This document shows, piece after piece, positions 37,128-48,373 of a stretch of DNA of 64,000 nt. Origin of the DNA: Leptodontidium sp. MPI-SDFR-AT-0119 (lineage: Eukaryota; Ascomycota; Leotiomycetes; Helotiales; Leptodontidiaceae); assembly GCA_020726505.1 (NCBI GenBank), contig JAHLEZ010000008.1, positions 124,001 through 188,000 on the forward strand, written 5' to 3'. Positions within the stretch are counted from its first letter, which is position 1; each line of letters begins with the position of its first letter. A program made the position numbers and the translations under genes. The notes below the pieces were generated by a model that saw only the letters and a program-made list of their open reading frames with translations, was not told where the DNA came from and ran no database searches.

Positions 37128-37839
37128 TTTGAGCAAGATATTAAGTTGATTTGAAGGGCCTATATCAAAGTGAAGTTTCATTCATTTGTGGATGCTTCAA
37201 TGTAATATTGGAAATTCAAATTATTGCTTTTACGGCCAACTTACTCTATAATATTGTGAAACAAGATGGCCATTAGTTGGCGGTAACATTTTTCCTTCGA
37301 GGAAACCTACTTACATACTCCTGACCAGGATCTCCTGCAACAGAGATTGAGAGGGTCTCTCGTCATTACCCAAGATCGTGGCGAGGACCCAATATTTGAC
37401 ACTGTATAAATTCTCCTTCATGGTATCCATCTTTGGATTAGCTCTTGTTGAAACGAAGCTAATGAGATTTGTAGGAGATGTAATAAACGTTGTGGGTCGG
37501 TTAGGTGGAAAGTGCCACGAAATTGGGAGGCTTGTGAGTTGGAGCTCCGTTTAATGACAGCAGAACGAAAGCGTTGAGTTTGCATTTGCTGATACGAATG
37601 TCTTGCGTTAAAGGACTCAAAGACTTCCAACACCACACCAATCGTCCCAGAAAGCCAACAAACCGCTCAAGATTTTTCTTTGACATATCAGAATCCAGAA
37701 GGTTGCCATCCATCAGCGGACAATGCAGCAGATGCAGTTGAAGATCCCAAACTGTTCCCCCCCCCCCCCCCCCCCCCCCCCCCAATCCGAGTCATTAGAA
37801 CAACCTCGAACAAGGCGCGAATAGCCAGTCTACTGGCGT
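37128..37839. other. Intergenic region with poly-C tract
   Basis: No supported gene. Open frames on the minus strand here read through the homopolymer and are artefacts of it. Confidence 0.5.
37757..37783. repeat. 27-base poly-C homopolymer
   Basis: An uninterrupted run of 27 C residues. The true length in the genome may differ because sequencing and assembly handle such runs poorly. Confidence 0.95.
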
Positions 37840-38334
37840 ATGCGATGTGGTCTACTCCATCGAAGCACGAGCTTTCCTGAGAGGGCAACTCATTTCTATC
37901 GCAACTCGAGTGGTGATGCTAATGCTCGTCTCCGAGACCCCCCTTCTAGTCGATCCGGATCACCTTACGAAAGAATACCAACTCCCTGCCACGTCCGCGC
38001 TAAGGGTATCAGGGAAAATAAAAGAGGATATGAAGGTTTGGGTCTCTTCATGCGAGCCACAGCCCCTGATATTCGGAACTTCGATATCCGAGGACGACTG
38101 CCTCGGGACCCAGCTTCTGTGAGACGGAGGGTCGAAGACTTTGAGACCGAGGATCTAGTCGAGTTCCAGGTGCTTTATTACGACCTTGCCACGAACCTTG
38201 AGGCAACGACTTACTTCCAAGAGCACGAGGAACATTCCGTTCTGGCTCTTGCAGAGATCAGAAAGCATTCCTTTGCTGTGTTGAAGACCACGAAGTTCGA
38301 GGCTCAGAAGCAGAAGTTTTGCATATCGGATTAG
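37840..38334 (+). CDS. Hypothetical protein, uncertain
   Basis: A 164-codon frame without stops. From about residue 30 it is charged and arginine-rich (RDPPSSRSGSP, RGRLPRDPASVRRRVEDFE), then acidic and helical to the end. I recognise no family. A second frame (37847-38122) overlaps it for half its length. It might be an exon of an uncharacterised gene, a fragment, or chance. No TATA box or intron supports it. Confidence 0.25.
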   Translation: MRCGLLHRSTSFPERATHFYRNSSGDANARLRDPPSSRSGSPYERIPTPCHVRAKGIRENKRGYEGLGLFMRATAPDIRNFDIRGRLPRDPASVRRRVEDFETEDLVEFQVLYYDLATNLEATTYFQEHEEHSVLALAEIRKHSFAVLKTTKFEAQKQKFCISD

Positions 38335-38693
38335 AAGAAAGCAAGAACGGTGACATGTTAGTTCCCAGTCACACGCTGACGGTGAATTCTTCGTCGACTG
38401 GAACGCGACAGCCTCCGTAACAGTGCTATTACCCCACGATGCACCTCGACTCCCATCTTTCTTTTGCTCATTAGTATCGAGAAGATATGCATTCAATGTG
38501 CAAGCCAAGCTCAGTACAGAGTGTGGAGACTGTTCTCACAAGCTATTGAAGCTGAAAATTGCGGTGCAAATTATTCATGCTGCGGTGGAGAAGGAGTCTA
38601 ACAGGTGGCACGATACAGACGTCGAAGAAGAGCTGAGCGTACCTGCCTATGTTCCATGAAATGTAGACAGACAGTTGCAGGCTATTCAATCTG

Positions 38694-41600
38694 TCAACCA
38701 TTACCAGGGAAAAGTGAATCCCAACTTTGATTGTTGTACAGAAACAAGTCAGAAAAGTCTTCCGGTGGAAATAAGGTGCCATCCATCTCTTGTCGGAGAG
38801 ATATTGACTGAGCCTCGGTCGTAGAGTCATCCGTAAAAGCTGTAAAAGACTGGGTATTGTCATTTTCCGTGTCACCTCGATCTTCAGTAAGGTGCGATTG
38901 AGGTTGGATTCCGGAAAGATTGCTTGCAAGATCACTCGTCAAATCCGTCCTTGTCCCCTGACTCATAGAACTGGATGCGTGCATCGCAGAAAAGTCACTA
39001 ACATAGCCGGACTCCGAAGGTTCATTTCGTGTCGTGGTTTCCGAAGCTTGTTGCCCACCACGAAGCTGGAATTCCGGATTTGACAGAGACTGACTTTGAT
39101 ACGGAGGCCGCTGGTACAGGTTGTCCAGGACTTCGATTGGTCTCTCTTCCAGCAGGCTACTGAGATTTACAGCGTCAGGAGTTATCGAAGAAGTCAGAAT
39201 TGACGCAGAAAAAGAAGGTGGCTGGGCTGTTGTAGAGGCGACCGGACCGGAAGAGTTACGGCTTCTGTAGCTGGAAAATACACGGTCCTGGCACTCCTGA
39301 ATCATGCTGACTAATTGACTTCTCAATTGTTCCTCCAAGGGCTGGGCTGCGGTGTTGATGACAACTTCAAGGGCTCCCCTAAAAACTCGAGGAAGTTCTT
39401 GGCGAGAGAATTCTTCGTAATTTGCAAGCTCAAAAGAGCCAGGCGAATGGATGGCTTCATCTTGGACAGGTTCAAAGACTAATTGAGAATAATTAATCAG
39501 CAAATTGGTTGAATTTACAGGCCCAGCTCCAAGTCAGTTGGTACATGGCAGAGAAGATACTTACAAGCGCTTGGAACGATTTCCATAGGGAAAAGGGTGC
39601 GGTATATTTCCTGCCATCTCTCTTCTTGGGATTGAGTACTGCTGACCCTCTTTTTACTTCGTAGTTGCTTCTCTAAGATGGCGGTTATCCCTTCGGCGGG
39701 GGCAGGCTCCTGCAGAGAACATGGGTTGACTGCCATGAAGTGATTTTGTAGGGCATCGTCGTCCTTGAATAGTTCATTGCATCGCCTGCACTGAAATATC
39801 CTATGATTTCGATACAAGTGACCCCTATGGACGTTTAGTCCTAATTGAGAGAGTCCAAAAGGGTACGTACTTTACTCGAGCAACTGTCGAAAATGGTGCC
39901 AAAGCGCAGGTGCGCCATACTCGGTCACAGTGGGTGTACTAACGTGGATTGTGCTTGCGATATGGACATGAGAATTTTTGCTGAGAGTCTTCACCTACCT
40001 CTGGAGAAGCTGACGTGCATCTTGGCCGCTTCGGTCCTTCATTTTCATCCTCATCTTGGCGACGATCTTCATTGTCATCAGAAGTGCGTTTGTGCTTCTT
40101 ATTCGACTTCTCAGCTCATGTTTTGGATTTTGGATCGGAGGCTGAGGAGGACGGAGTTGAGGGAGATCCAGTTCGCTTCCTTACGTTTTCCGACCACTCG
40201 TGATTGAAAAGACTCCAGAAGTCTCCCATGATGCGCTCAACCAAAGATTCTTTCAGCGGACTAATGATAGGATCTAGAACACGCCCTGACCTCTCTACAG
40301 AGCTCACTTGAAGTTGTTTGCACACCATGGTAATAGCATCAGGATCATCCCATGAGATACTGTCTTCTCCATAGTCGGAATCACCATCGGAGCAAGTTGA
40401 ATCCGTTTCGAAGCCCGCCGAGGGATCTCTCCAAGTAGATCGACTAGAAGCGGGACTTGGGTGGTCAATACTTTTACCTTCGGTATTAGGTGGCGGATTG
40501 CAAGGCAGCCTATCACGATTAGAGAGGGAATGCATGAGGTTAAAGGGGTTCATTCGGGCTCATTCAACTTACACTCCCTGTATCTTGCAACCTTCGGAAT
40601 CTGATGACTCCTCAATTTTGATCTTAAGAACCTCCTTCATTTCGCACTCTTGAAAAACATGTTGTCCTTTCTGCTGGCCAATAGGTCCATCTGTGCAACG
40701 AGTCTCATTTTCTCTGTCACGTTCCCGACACTCATAGCCTGGTCTTGGAGTTCGGGCACGCTCTGGTCGCTCAATTGAAGCGCGCAGATGATGAGAATTG
40801 TAATGCTTTTCTCTATCACTTTCCTCAATGAAAGCTCCGGCATGTCCGTTGCAGTCTTCAAACTCACATCGCAGCAGTAGTGCTGAGTGATAGAGTTTGT
40901 AATGCCCAATTTGAGCCTTCCGACTAAGAAACCTTGGATTTGGGGAGGGGCAAGATGCCACGAGGCATCGAAATGCCGATGAATCAGAAACCAAATTCTG
41001 TACTTTCATTATCTTATTTCCTCTCGTCGTAATAGTTGAAGCTTCTGATATTATTTCAGGATCGCAGTGCAGTTTGTTCTCTGGCTGTGAATGCTTGATA
41101 TCCTGGACCCCAATAGAGTTAGGCACCTCGATTCGCTGAGGGGAATCCGAATAAGCTTGAGCCAGTCTGGCTCTTGATCTTGCAAGACGCTGTTGCGCCA
41201 ATTGCTGCATATCCAGAAGCTCTTGGCGCTTCGCACCCAATAATCCTGATCTATACGAATCGTCAGACAACTTATCTTTTTGCGAGGATGTTGAACGTTA
41301 CGCTTGAGTCTGCATTGCCAAAGCGCGATCGAGTGGAAGAGGACCGAAAGCGCTAGCAAGTCGATCTTGCATGCATTCTTGCATATCGACGTTGTTGGCA
41401 GAAGTGAAGGAGGGCATGTAAAATACGTCTTCTTGAATAAAGATTGGTTCCATTGATGGACAGCTCGATTCATGAGGCTCATTTTTGGCAATATATGGTG
41501 GCGGCTGTGGCTCAAATGTCGAACTCCAGTCAGATAGAGTTGCTATTGATGCTGATCGGTGCCTCCAATCTTGCAAGCGGCGAGGCCCATCAGACTGAGT

Positions 41601-42598
41601 GGAATAGGTACTATCAGAGGAAGATGAGCACCATGGAGAATTATCTTGCGTATAAGATAGAGCAGGAATGTAGGTTTCTTCAGGTATTCTTAAGAGGGGC
41701 AATAGTGGAGATGCATCCGCGCTTTCGATGTAGAAATCTCCGAAGCCTGGTTGAGAAGGGGGTGAGAAATTGCCAAGATTGCCCGAAACATCTTTTGCTG
41801 AGAAGGTCATTTGTTCAAAATTTTCCGTTAACATTGAACTGCTTGCTCGGGACGACGACGTTGTCCTGTCACATTCGCTTTCTAGCAACTGGGCTTGACT
41901 GGCAGATCTCTTGTGTGGATTTGGAACCCCCGGGGAGAAGTTCACTGCCTGGAAATTGGAAGTGATTGCGCTGAAACTAGAACAGATCATCGAAGACTCT
42001 GAATTTGGAAGGCTGCAGGATTTCAGTGATCTGCCCTCTCCTAGTTCCGGCTCAGCAGACGAAGCACGAGATCGCGGGTCGCCTGATATGTAGGCCTTCT
42101 CCCCTTGGGTTTCGCTGGATTTGTCAGCTCAAAATGAGTAGGAAGTTTAGAACTACTTACTGGCGATGCAAATGGCGAGCCAGGTGGCCAGGTCGATGGA
42201 ACCCTCGTTCGCAATCTTCGAATATGCATGGATATGCTGGCTTCCGGTGGAACAATTGATGCCTCCTGCAATGAAGTATGAGATTCGAATTCCACCATTC
42301 CCAAGAAGTTGACATTACCTCAAATGCTCTGCTCTTGTATACGTCTAAGTCGCGTCAATTCATCACTCACCGTAACGGCTAGCAGATTACATACCCTCAC
42401 AGGTCTGCAGATCTCACATGTATGAACAGGGATACCCTTCTTTGCCCGACTTATTCGACCTGTTACCGGCGTATATTTGACAGGCAAATCAGTGACACTT
42501 GAAGATCGCGCGGCCGGAGCGCGATCTGAGGGCGACATCCCGGCCATTACAGAGTCATGCTGGCCCAGGCTGGAAGATATGATGGGCGCGTAATCCAT
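38694..42598 (-). pseudogene. Large C2H2 zinc-finger protein gene with two in-frame stops
   Basis: Eight exons join in one continuous frame of 1,167 codons on the minus strand: 42598-42401, 42344-42319, 42265-42161, 42114-41302, 41250-40573, 40509-39871, 39824-39565 and 39478-38694. Introns have GTRNGT-like donors and AG acceptors, and one of 51 nt (41251-41301) removes an apparent stop. Two C2H2 fingers are split over the first exons: TCEICRP, TYTRAEHLRRHQLFH, then PCIFEDCERGFHRPGHLARH. The second half has cysteine/histidine blocks CPYRKHNP and FQCRRCNELF and the conserved region FEPVQDEAIHSPGSFEL, matching a family of large fungal zinc-finger proteins of unknown role. TGA at 40116-40118 could be spliced out by GTAAGG to GAG, but TAG at 39939-39941 lies within the conserved cysteine block. 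It is therefore probably a recent pseudogene. Confidence 0.72.
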
Positions 42599-43696
42599 CT
42601 TCGGTTTGTTGCCGGGCTTGGGAGGAGATGCAAATTTGACAATGCTGTGCTAGAAAGCTTGAGTTGAGATGGCGTCTGCCGAGCGAGTGCCGTCGTATTC
42701 TGCACTGGGGGCCATATTCACATTTGTATGAGAGCTGAAAAATTTCCACGAGGCTGCGCAGGAGATGGAAATGCAATGCGCAAGTGGGCGTTACAGCCCA
42801 GCGTCAGCGCATCCCTGAGCGAGGGACAAGGTGGTAGATCACGTGCGTCTTAATTTGAGCGCCTTTGCGTGGATGAGAAGCGCTGTCGCTGTTGCATCAC
42901 GGCTCCCCTTGAAATGGTTGCAGCAAAAATGAAAGGAATCGCTCTTTCCACCTCAATTTTAATACAACGACTGAGCGGCGGATTGCTTGAGGAACGGAAC
43001 GAAATTCCGAAAGGTCTTTGGGCCGCGCTTTTTCCGGTGGAATGTTCTAGAAGCTCTCAAGCGGGTCTTTACCATCATCACGTGTGGCTTCTCCACTATC
43101 ATCACGTGGGTGCTAGCCTGCGGCTCACACGAAAGCCTTCGAAATTCATTAGAGTATTGGAATTCAATTAAGACACGTTACAAAGTAGAATGAGCAGTTG
43201 GTAAGTGTTAAGGCGGATGAAATCGACAAGGTCTCAGGCGGTGCGGCAGCACCCACCGAGGTGAACACGTGATGCAAAAACACGGCCAAAACGCCCTATA
43301 CTAAAAAGAAATATTCGAGCCGATAAGGATGGGACGGGAGGAAAACGAAAGGAAACACTGCATACAAAAAAGAAATATTAAAGCCGATAAGTATAACACG
43401 TGAGAAACCGGAAGGAAAAACGTTAAGGGGGAAACGCCAAGACCGGACCCAGAAGAACGCTAGTCAGGGGTTGGGGATTACTAATTTTTGGGACGAAGGT
43501 TTTGCCGAAGCGCCCGCCCTCTCTTCTTGTCGAAGAACCTTCTTATTTTAACCTCTGGTCCGAATTTCGAAGGCATTTCACTTCGAAGGCATTCCACCAA
43601 GAGCCGCATCTCTCGTGACTTCCTATCATAAGGGAGTCACTACAATACTCGGATACATTAAAGCACTAGAATTTTCGCCCATAGGCATCCAAAATC
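42599..43696. other. Divergent promoter region between the zinc-finger and HET genes
   Basis: No supported gene; frames at 42869-43193 overlap one another. TCACGTG-like words occur near 42840, 43079, 43094 and 43268. A two-copy tandem repeat is listed separately. Confidence 0.45.
43298..43427. repeat. Two-copy direct repeat, period 65 bp
   Basis: TACTAAAAAGAAATATTCGA (43298) and TACAAAAAAGAAATATTAAA (43363) start two related units, both followed by GCCGATAAG and a purine-rich stretch. The repeat lies about 270-400 bases upstream of the HET-6-type gene and may be part of its promoter. Confidence 0.6.
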
Positions 43697-45661
43697 ATGA
43701 ATCAAACCCAGGCATACGTCTATATACCGTTTGGAGACTCTGAGCAAATCCGCTTGCTCACCTTGAAGGCGGGAGCTAGGGACGACCACATCCAGTGTAG
43801 CCTTAACACTAAAGACCTTGAGCACGGCGAATGGTTCCTTGGCGGATTTGTCGAGGAGGGGGAAGGGTATGAAGCTCTGTCATATACCTGGGGCGACTCA
43901 AGCTCACGCAAACTCATTTACATCAACGGAGCCACAGTTTTTGTTACAGAGAATCTCTACACCGCACTTTTGCACCTAAGATATGAGTACAAACCGAGGA
44001 TTCTTTGGGTCGACGCCATCTGCATTGATCAGCAGAATTTAGAAGAACGGAGCGCGCAGGTCCAGCTCATGTTTCGCATATATGGCTCGGCAGCGCGGGT
44101 AATTGTTTGGCTAGGAGAGCAGTCGGAGGACAGTGATCTTGCTTTAGATGTCATTGAGAGTTGGAGCCGACCATCGGCCATCTTAGCCGACCGCCTAAGC
44201 ACCACGTCGATAGAATTCAAAGCTCTAGATAACCTTTTCGCTCGGAGCTGGTGGAATAGGAGTTGGGTAGTACAGGAGGTTGTCAATTCCAAAATTGTGG
44301 AGTTTGTTATCGGTCATCGGTGTTTGCCTTGGGAAGACTTTTATCACAGCCTCCTCCATGTCCATGATGACGAACATAGAATAGCGAAAGATGTTACGGA
44401 AGCGGGGCTTTACCATAGGCACAACGTTGCTTACAGTCTTTTAGGCGTTGGAGGGTATGCCAGCCCAAGCGATCGACTGCGACAGATATCCAGCACAGTT
44501 GATGAGTTAGCATTTGCAAAGACAGGAAACCTTGACCAAGGAGGGTTTGAGGTACTGCTTCCCAAGTTTGGCCATCGGCAAGCTTCCGACCCGAGAGACA
44601 AGATCTACTCCATATTGAAGATAGTCAGCGATGATCTTCAAGTCCTGCCTGACTACATGAAGTCCGTCCCGGAGGTTTATATCGATTTGGTGAAGGCTTG
44701 GATTTCAACCCAACGAACGCTTGACATCCTCATGTGTCGGCCGATAGGCGAGTCCAATGTTAAGGGCCTTCCGAGCTGGAGCCCAGATTGGACTCAGAGT
44801 TTCTATCCCTCTGATCTGATGGCAACTCAGTCTCTTGCTGATCCTAACAATGGAGGCGGTCACGCAAGGAACGAGGTTTCCGAAATAACGATTGAGCACC
44901 TTGATAAGCTGAGGGATCATCTTCTCCTGAGCGGCTTTATGTACGCCGAGGTTGTTAGGACTGTCAACGATATCCCGTATGGCCATTACTTGACTAACGG
45001 ATGGCAACACTTCGTGCGAGCTTGGGAGCCAAAAAATGTCAATGAAGCTCGGCTCTCACTTCAGTCACCGCGCTTTGATATATATCGTCAAGCCTGGGCA
45101 CATCAACCTGATCCGCTCCAAAAAGCCAGGCTAGAGTACTGGGATGCCTTGACAGCCTACTCACGCACTCTACTCTTTAACCCCACATACAATTCTCCAA
45201 CCAGCGTCGTCTCTCTCTCGGAGACTATCAATGTGTCTATGAAGCATGTGAGAGACGTACCCATTAAGGACACGCACGAGTATAGTAGATGGGTAAACTC
45301 TGTAGAAGAGATGAGCGACCATGAAGAGGTTGCCTCATCAGATGAGGAGTCTGCAGAGCTGCTGCCGTTTGTTTCTTCGCTCAGGCAGGCGACAATTGGA
45401 AGAAAACTCTGTGCACTGGACAATGGGAAGTTGGCACTCTCACCGAATGCAACGGAAGTTGGAGACTTTGTATGTGTATTGATGGGTGGCCGCGTGCCAT
45501 TCATACTCCGACCTATTGGGCAATCAGACAATAACAGACAACCATCATCACTCCAACTCAAGCTAATCGGACCATGTTATGTACATGGAATCATGGTTGA
45601 GGAAGAGCTGGAGCTGCGCAGATCGTCGAAAGCGGGCCTTTCAAACTTCTCCCTTCTCTGA
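43697..45661 (+). CDS. HET-domain protein, HET-6 type
   Basis: Single-exon 654-aa protein with an intact frame. The HET domain follows the family order: IRLLTLKAG (18-26), YEALSYTWGD (58-67), ENLYTALLHLR, RILWVDAICIDQQN (101-114), QVQLMFRIYGSAARVIVWLGE, and RSWWNRSWVVQEVV near 185-200. DPRDKIYSIL and LPSWSPDW in the middle are typical of HET-6-like proteins, as is the C-terminal part with FVCVLMGGRVPFILR. An acidic serine-rich stretch lies near 540-560. Such proteins act in vegetative incompatibility or cell-death responses to non-self. The gene stands between a divergent zinc-finger gene and an AT-rich island. Confidence 0.9.
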   Translation: MNQTQAYVYIPFGDSEQIRLLTLKAGARDDHIQCSLNTKDLEHGEWFLGGFVEEGEGYEALSYTWGDSSSRKLIYINGATVFVTENLYTALLHLRYEYKPRILWVDAICIDQQNLEERSAQVQLMFRIYGSAARVIVWLGEQSEDSDLALDVIESWSRPSAILADRLSTTSIEFKALDNLFARSWWNRSWVVQEVVNSKIVEFVIGHRCLPWEDFYHSLLHVHDDEHRIAKDVTEAGLYHRHNVAYSLLGVGGYASPSDRLRQISSTVDELAFAKTGNLDQGGFEVLLPKFGHRQASDPRDKIYSILKIVSDDLQVLPDYMKSVPEVYIDLVKAWISTQRTLDILMCRPIGESNVKGLPSWSPDWTQSFYPSDLMATQSLADPNNGGGHARNEVSEITIEHLDKLRDHLLLSGFMYAEVVRTVNDIPYGHYLTNGWQHFVRAWEPKNVNEARLSLQSPRFDIYRQAWAHQPDPLQKARLEYWDALTAYSRTLLFNPTYNSPTSVVSLSETINVSMKHVRDVPIKDTHEYSRWVNSVEEMSDHEEVASSDEESAELLPFVSSLRQATIGRKLCALDNGKLALSPNATEVGDFVCVLMGGRVPFILRPIGQSDNNRQPSSLQLKLIGPCYVHGIMVEEELELRRSSKAGLSNFSLL

Positions 45662-46029
45662 CTCGACCGGCGCTATAAAGCATCAATGTTTCTGATTGGA
45701 CAAACAATTTCTCCCCAGAGCAGCGTAGCTAATAGTATTACCTATAACATATTATCGCGAACAATTATAGTATGATACGATTTAATACTTTACGGTAACT
45801 TATACTGTCCACAGATTCTGAGTATATTAACTGAACTACTGCCCATCGTATGGACAGATCTTATGACGCTTGCTTTATAAAGATAGAATCACGTGTGACA
45901 ACGGCCTCATATATTAATATAGGGATAAAGATTTAAATACTATAGTTTTTCCAAAATAAGATTCATATACTATATATAAGATTTATTTACTATTAACCCC
46001 GCATAATATATACGTCATCTTAGCATTTC

Positions 46030-46300
46030 TAGTACCTCATCGTCGCCTCCTAATTATCACTCTTAACCTCACCGTCGCCCCTCCTAGTATTAATTATGCA
46101 GCCTTCTATAGGTAGTTGAGAAGTGTCCTCGCCCTCCACATATAAAGCAATAATATAGCGACCACGTATCATTATCTCCATCATCTACTAGTTCTACAAG
46201 AGCTTACATAGCCGCAGCTCCTTTTGGCCCTCTCTTTTTGCCCTTCCTAAATCGCTCTTTCTTTGGCCTCCCGCGAAGTACTCGTATAAGGGGAGGGTGG
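46030..46300 (-). pseudogene. Retroelement Gag fragment with a decayed CCHC knuckle
   Basis: On the minus strand 46121-46150 encodes CFICGGRGHF, a CCHC zinc knuckle whose last Cys is replaced (TTY follows), preceded by a basic stretch (KERFRKGKKRGPKG). This is the nucleic-acid-binding end of a Gag or LINE ORF1 protein. Surrounding frames are closed. Confidence 0.45.
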
Positions 46301-46629
46301 CATTCAGTGAGGGGGAGTTACTAAAGGTCAGTAATATCGACAAGAGGGAAGTTCGAGGTATAAGTCTTTTTCCAGGTCTCGACTATAAGGATATCCAGTA
46401 TATAAGGGGTAAGATCTCGCCCGGGGACTACGAATATTATCGTAATTATATACTCACAAGGTATCCCGTTCTCTTAATACACTAAGCAAGAGTAGGTTCT
46501 TGCCTCTAAATTAATTATATAGACGTTATTATTTAATTACTTGACTTGCCCTTGCGTCTATAATCTTATCACTACTGTATTTATACGAGCAAGAAGGCGA
46601 TGCTCTTATAACTTCGCTCTTGCCCAAGG

Positions 46630-46884
46630 TGTCGGTGCAGTACCGGTTCATGTACCACGCTGTATGTGTGAATATATTCTAATGTGAGTATGGCGATAGA
46701 GTAATAAATGTATGGTTCAAAATCTGTGTATATTTTAAGAGAGTGCGAAGAGAGCTAGACTATATACTACGAAATACCACCGAATCTCTACCGGAACTAG
46801 TCCGGCTAGGCTCTGACCCCTGACTTTAACCCGCACTACTTTTCCAGACCGAAGTATACTTATATAAGGACCTGTGGACTAACA
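46630..46884 (-). repeat. Inverted copy of the solo-LTR family
   Basis: On the minus strand it starts TGTTAGTCCACAGG and ends CACCGACA, matching the LTR at 31509-31766 over its full length with scattered transitions. The flanks (CAAGG and CTAGC) are not a duplication. It points the same way as the copia pol at 48374-49619 and could be its 3' LTR. Confidence 0.75.
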
Positions 46885-47350
46885 CTAGCAAAACTTCTTT
46901 TAGAAAAACTATTTCTAATATATGTAGAAGTAAATAATAAGTAATATATAAGAAATAATAAATAAAATGACAGAGTATCTGACAGTGTCTGATTCCGGCT
47001 CGACAGTGTCCTAAAAGTGCCCCGAAAGGGGTCTAAATATAGCGGAGCGTAGTAGCGAGGTTAAGCAAGAACTAGTAACAATAGGAACCCTTAGTATTAT
47101 ACGACGTAATAGATATATATATGTCGCTTTTCCCTAAAGGTTTAGAGTCTCTTTAGTAAACACATATATAACTACTGTACGTATATTACCTTCTGATCTC
47201 CTGAATTCGCTTAATATAGCTTAAAAACTAATATTTCTAAAAAGACTATATTAAATTAAATAAATAAGTCAAAAGTAAATATACTCTTTAGAGATAGTTT
47301 AATAGGAAAACGGTATACTAATTAAAATAGTGCCTGTACTAATACTTACA

Positions 47351-48045
47351 GGAGCGCTCGACCTCGCCTACCGCAAATGCTGCATTTAGTGTGTCCGCCT
47401 CCTCGCAAAGAATCCGTCTCACGAATATGCCTTTAATAACCTTAAGAGTAAGAAATGCGCGTATTGCGCAGAGAAGAAGTCTCGGTGTAACTTAGTAAGT
47501 ACTCTCATTTTCTTTTTTTACTCTAAATCGTATCTGAATTACCGCCGAAAGTGCTTTGATTATATAAGTACTAATATATAACAGATCCTTTAGTTTGTAG
47601 CCGAGAAGTACTTTCGTTTAGTTACTGCCCTCGAGGCAAAAGATAAAGAAGTTATCGTTACTGCCGCTGAATCAATCGATTTAGTATTATTAGTTGCCGT
47701 TACTAACGTACTAAAGACTACTAGGGAGTTATCGCTGGCGTTATTAAAAGAAACGCGCGTTATACGCCGGGAAATCGCTAACTTAGCTAACTCGTAAGTA
47801 GTAAGTTAACCCCTTTATTCCTTTTTAATATTAAGGCTCTTAAGTATTAACACTTTATATTATAAGAGACGGTACTAGTCTTAAACTAACTCCTCACCGT
47901 CGCCTCCTCTGCCGCTACTAAGCGTAATAGGGAGGACGGCGGTGAGGACGATACTCTCACTAAGCGTCTCCGCCGAAGTCGCCGCTATAACGCGAGGGAG
48001 AAGGAGGGGGAGGAGAAAGAACCTCTCCTCGATATATATACGTAA
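47351..48045 (+). pseudogene. Small cysteine-rich, basic protein gene (antisense to copia), decayed
   Basis: Three exon-like blocks are readable on the plus strand. The first has paired cysteines (KCCI, a stop, CVRLL; later KKCAYCAEKKSRCNL) and ends at GTAAGT. The second is acidic and helical (ALEAKDKEVIVTAAE) and ends at GTAAGT near 47790. The third is basic, with a nuclear-localisation-like run (TKRLRRSRRYNAREKEGEE) and stops at 48043-48045. The cysteine pattern resembles proteins often found with fungal retroelements. Several stops and AT drift show decay. Confidence 0.45.
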
Positions 48046-48373
48046 GAGATTCGGCCCTGTTTCGGATTAACTTCGTAGTAAGTCCTTTATAGCGGCACTT
48101 TCTTTATACTATTATATAGGAGTAGCCCCTTATAGTAAAACCGGCGGTTTGTCCTTATTAAAGTACCGTCGCAAGGCCGCCCGTTAGTACTTTGAATTAG
48201 AGGGTGTTTAGAACTAAATCAAGTGTGTTTCTGACTTTACAAATTAATTAAATATAAAAATAATCACAAGTGATAAATTAATAAATAAAGGTTATAAGGA
48301 AATATACAAAAATCAACGAGTATAAGAAACCCCTCCGTTACTAGTCCGAATTAACTCCGGTTGACTGTTGAAC

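Noticed and set aside
46966..47091. Short LTR-like stretch (TGACAG ... GTAACA)
   Set aside because: The bounds are arbitrary and no partner copy or duplication was found.
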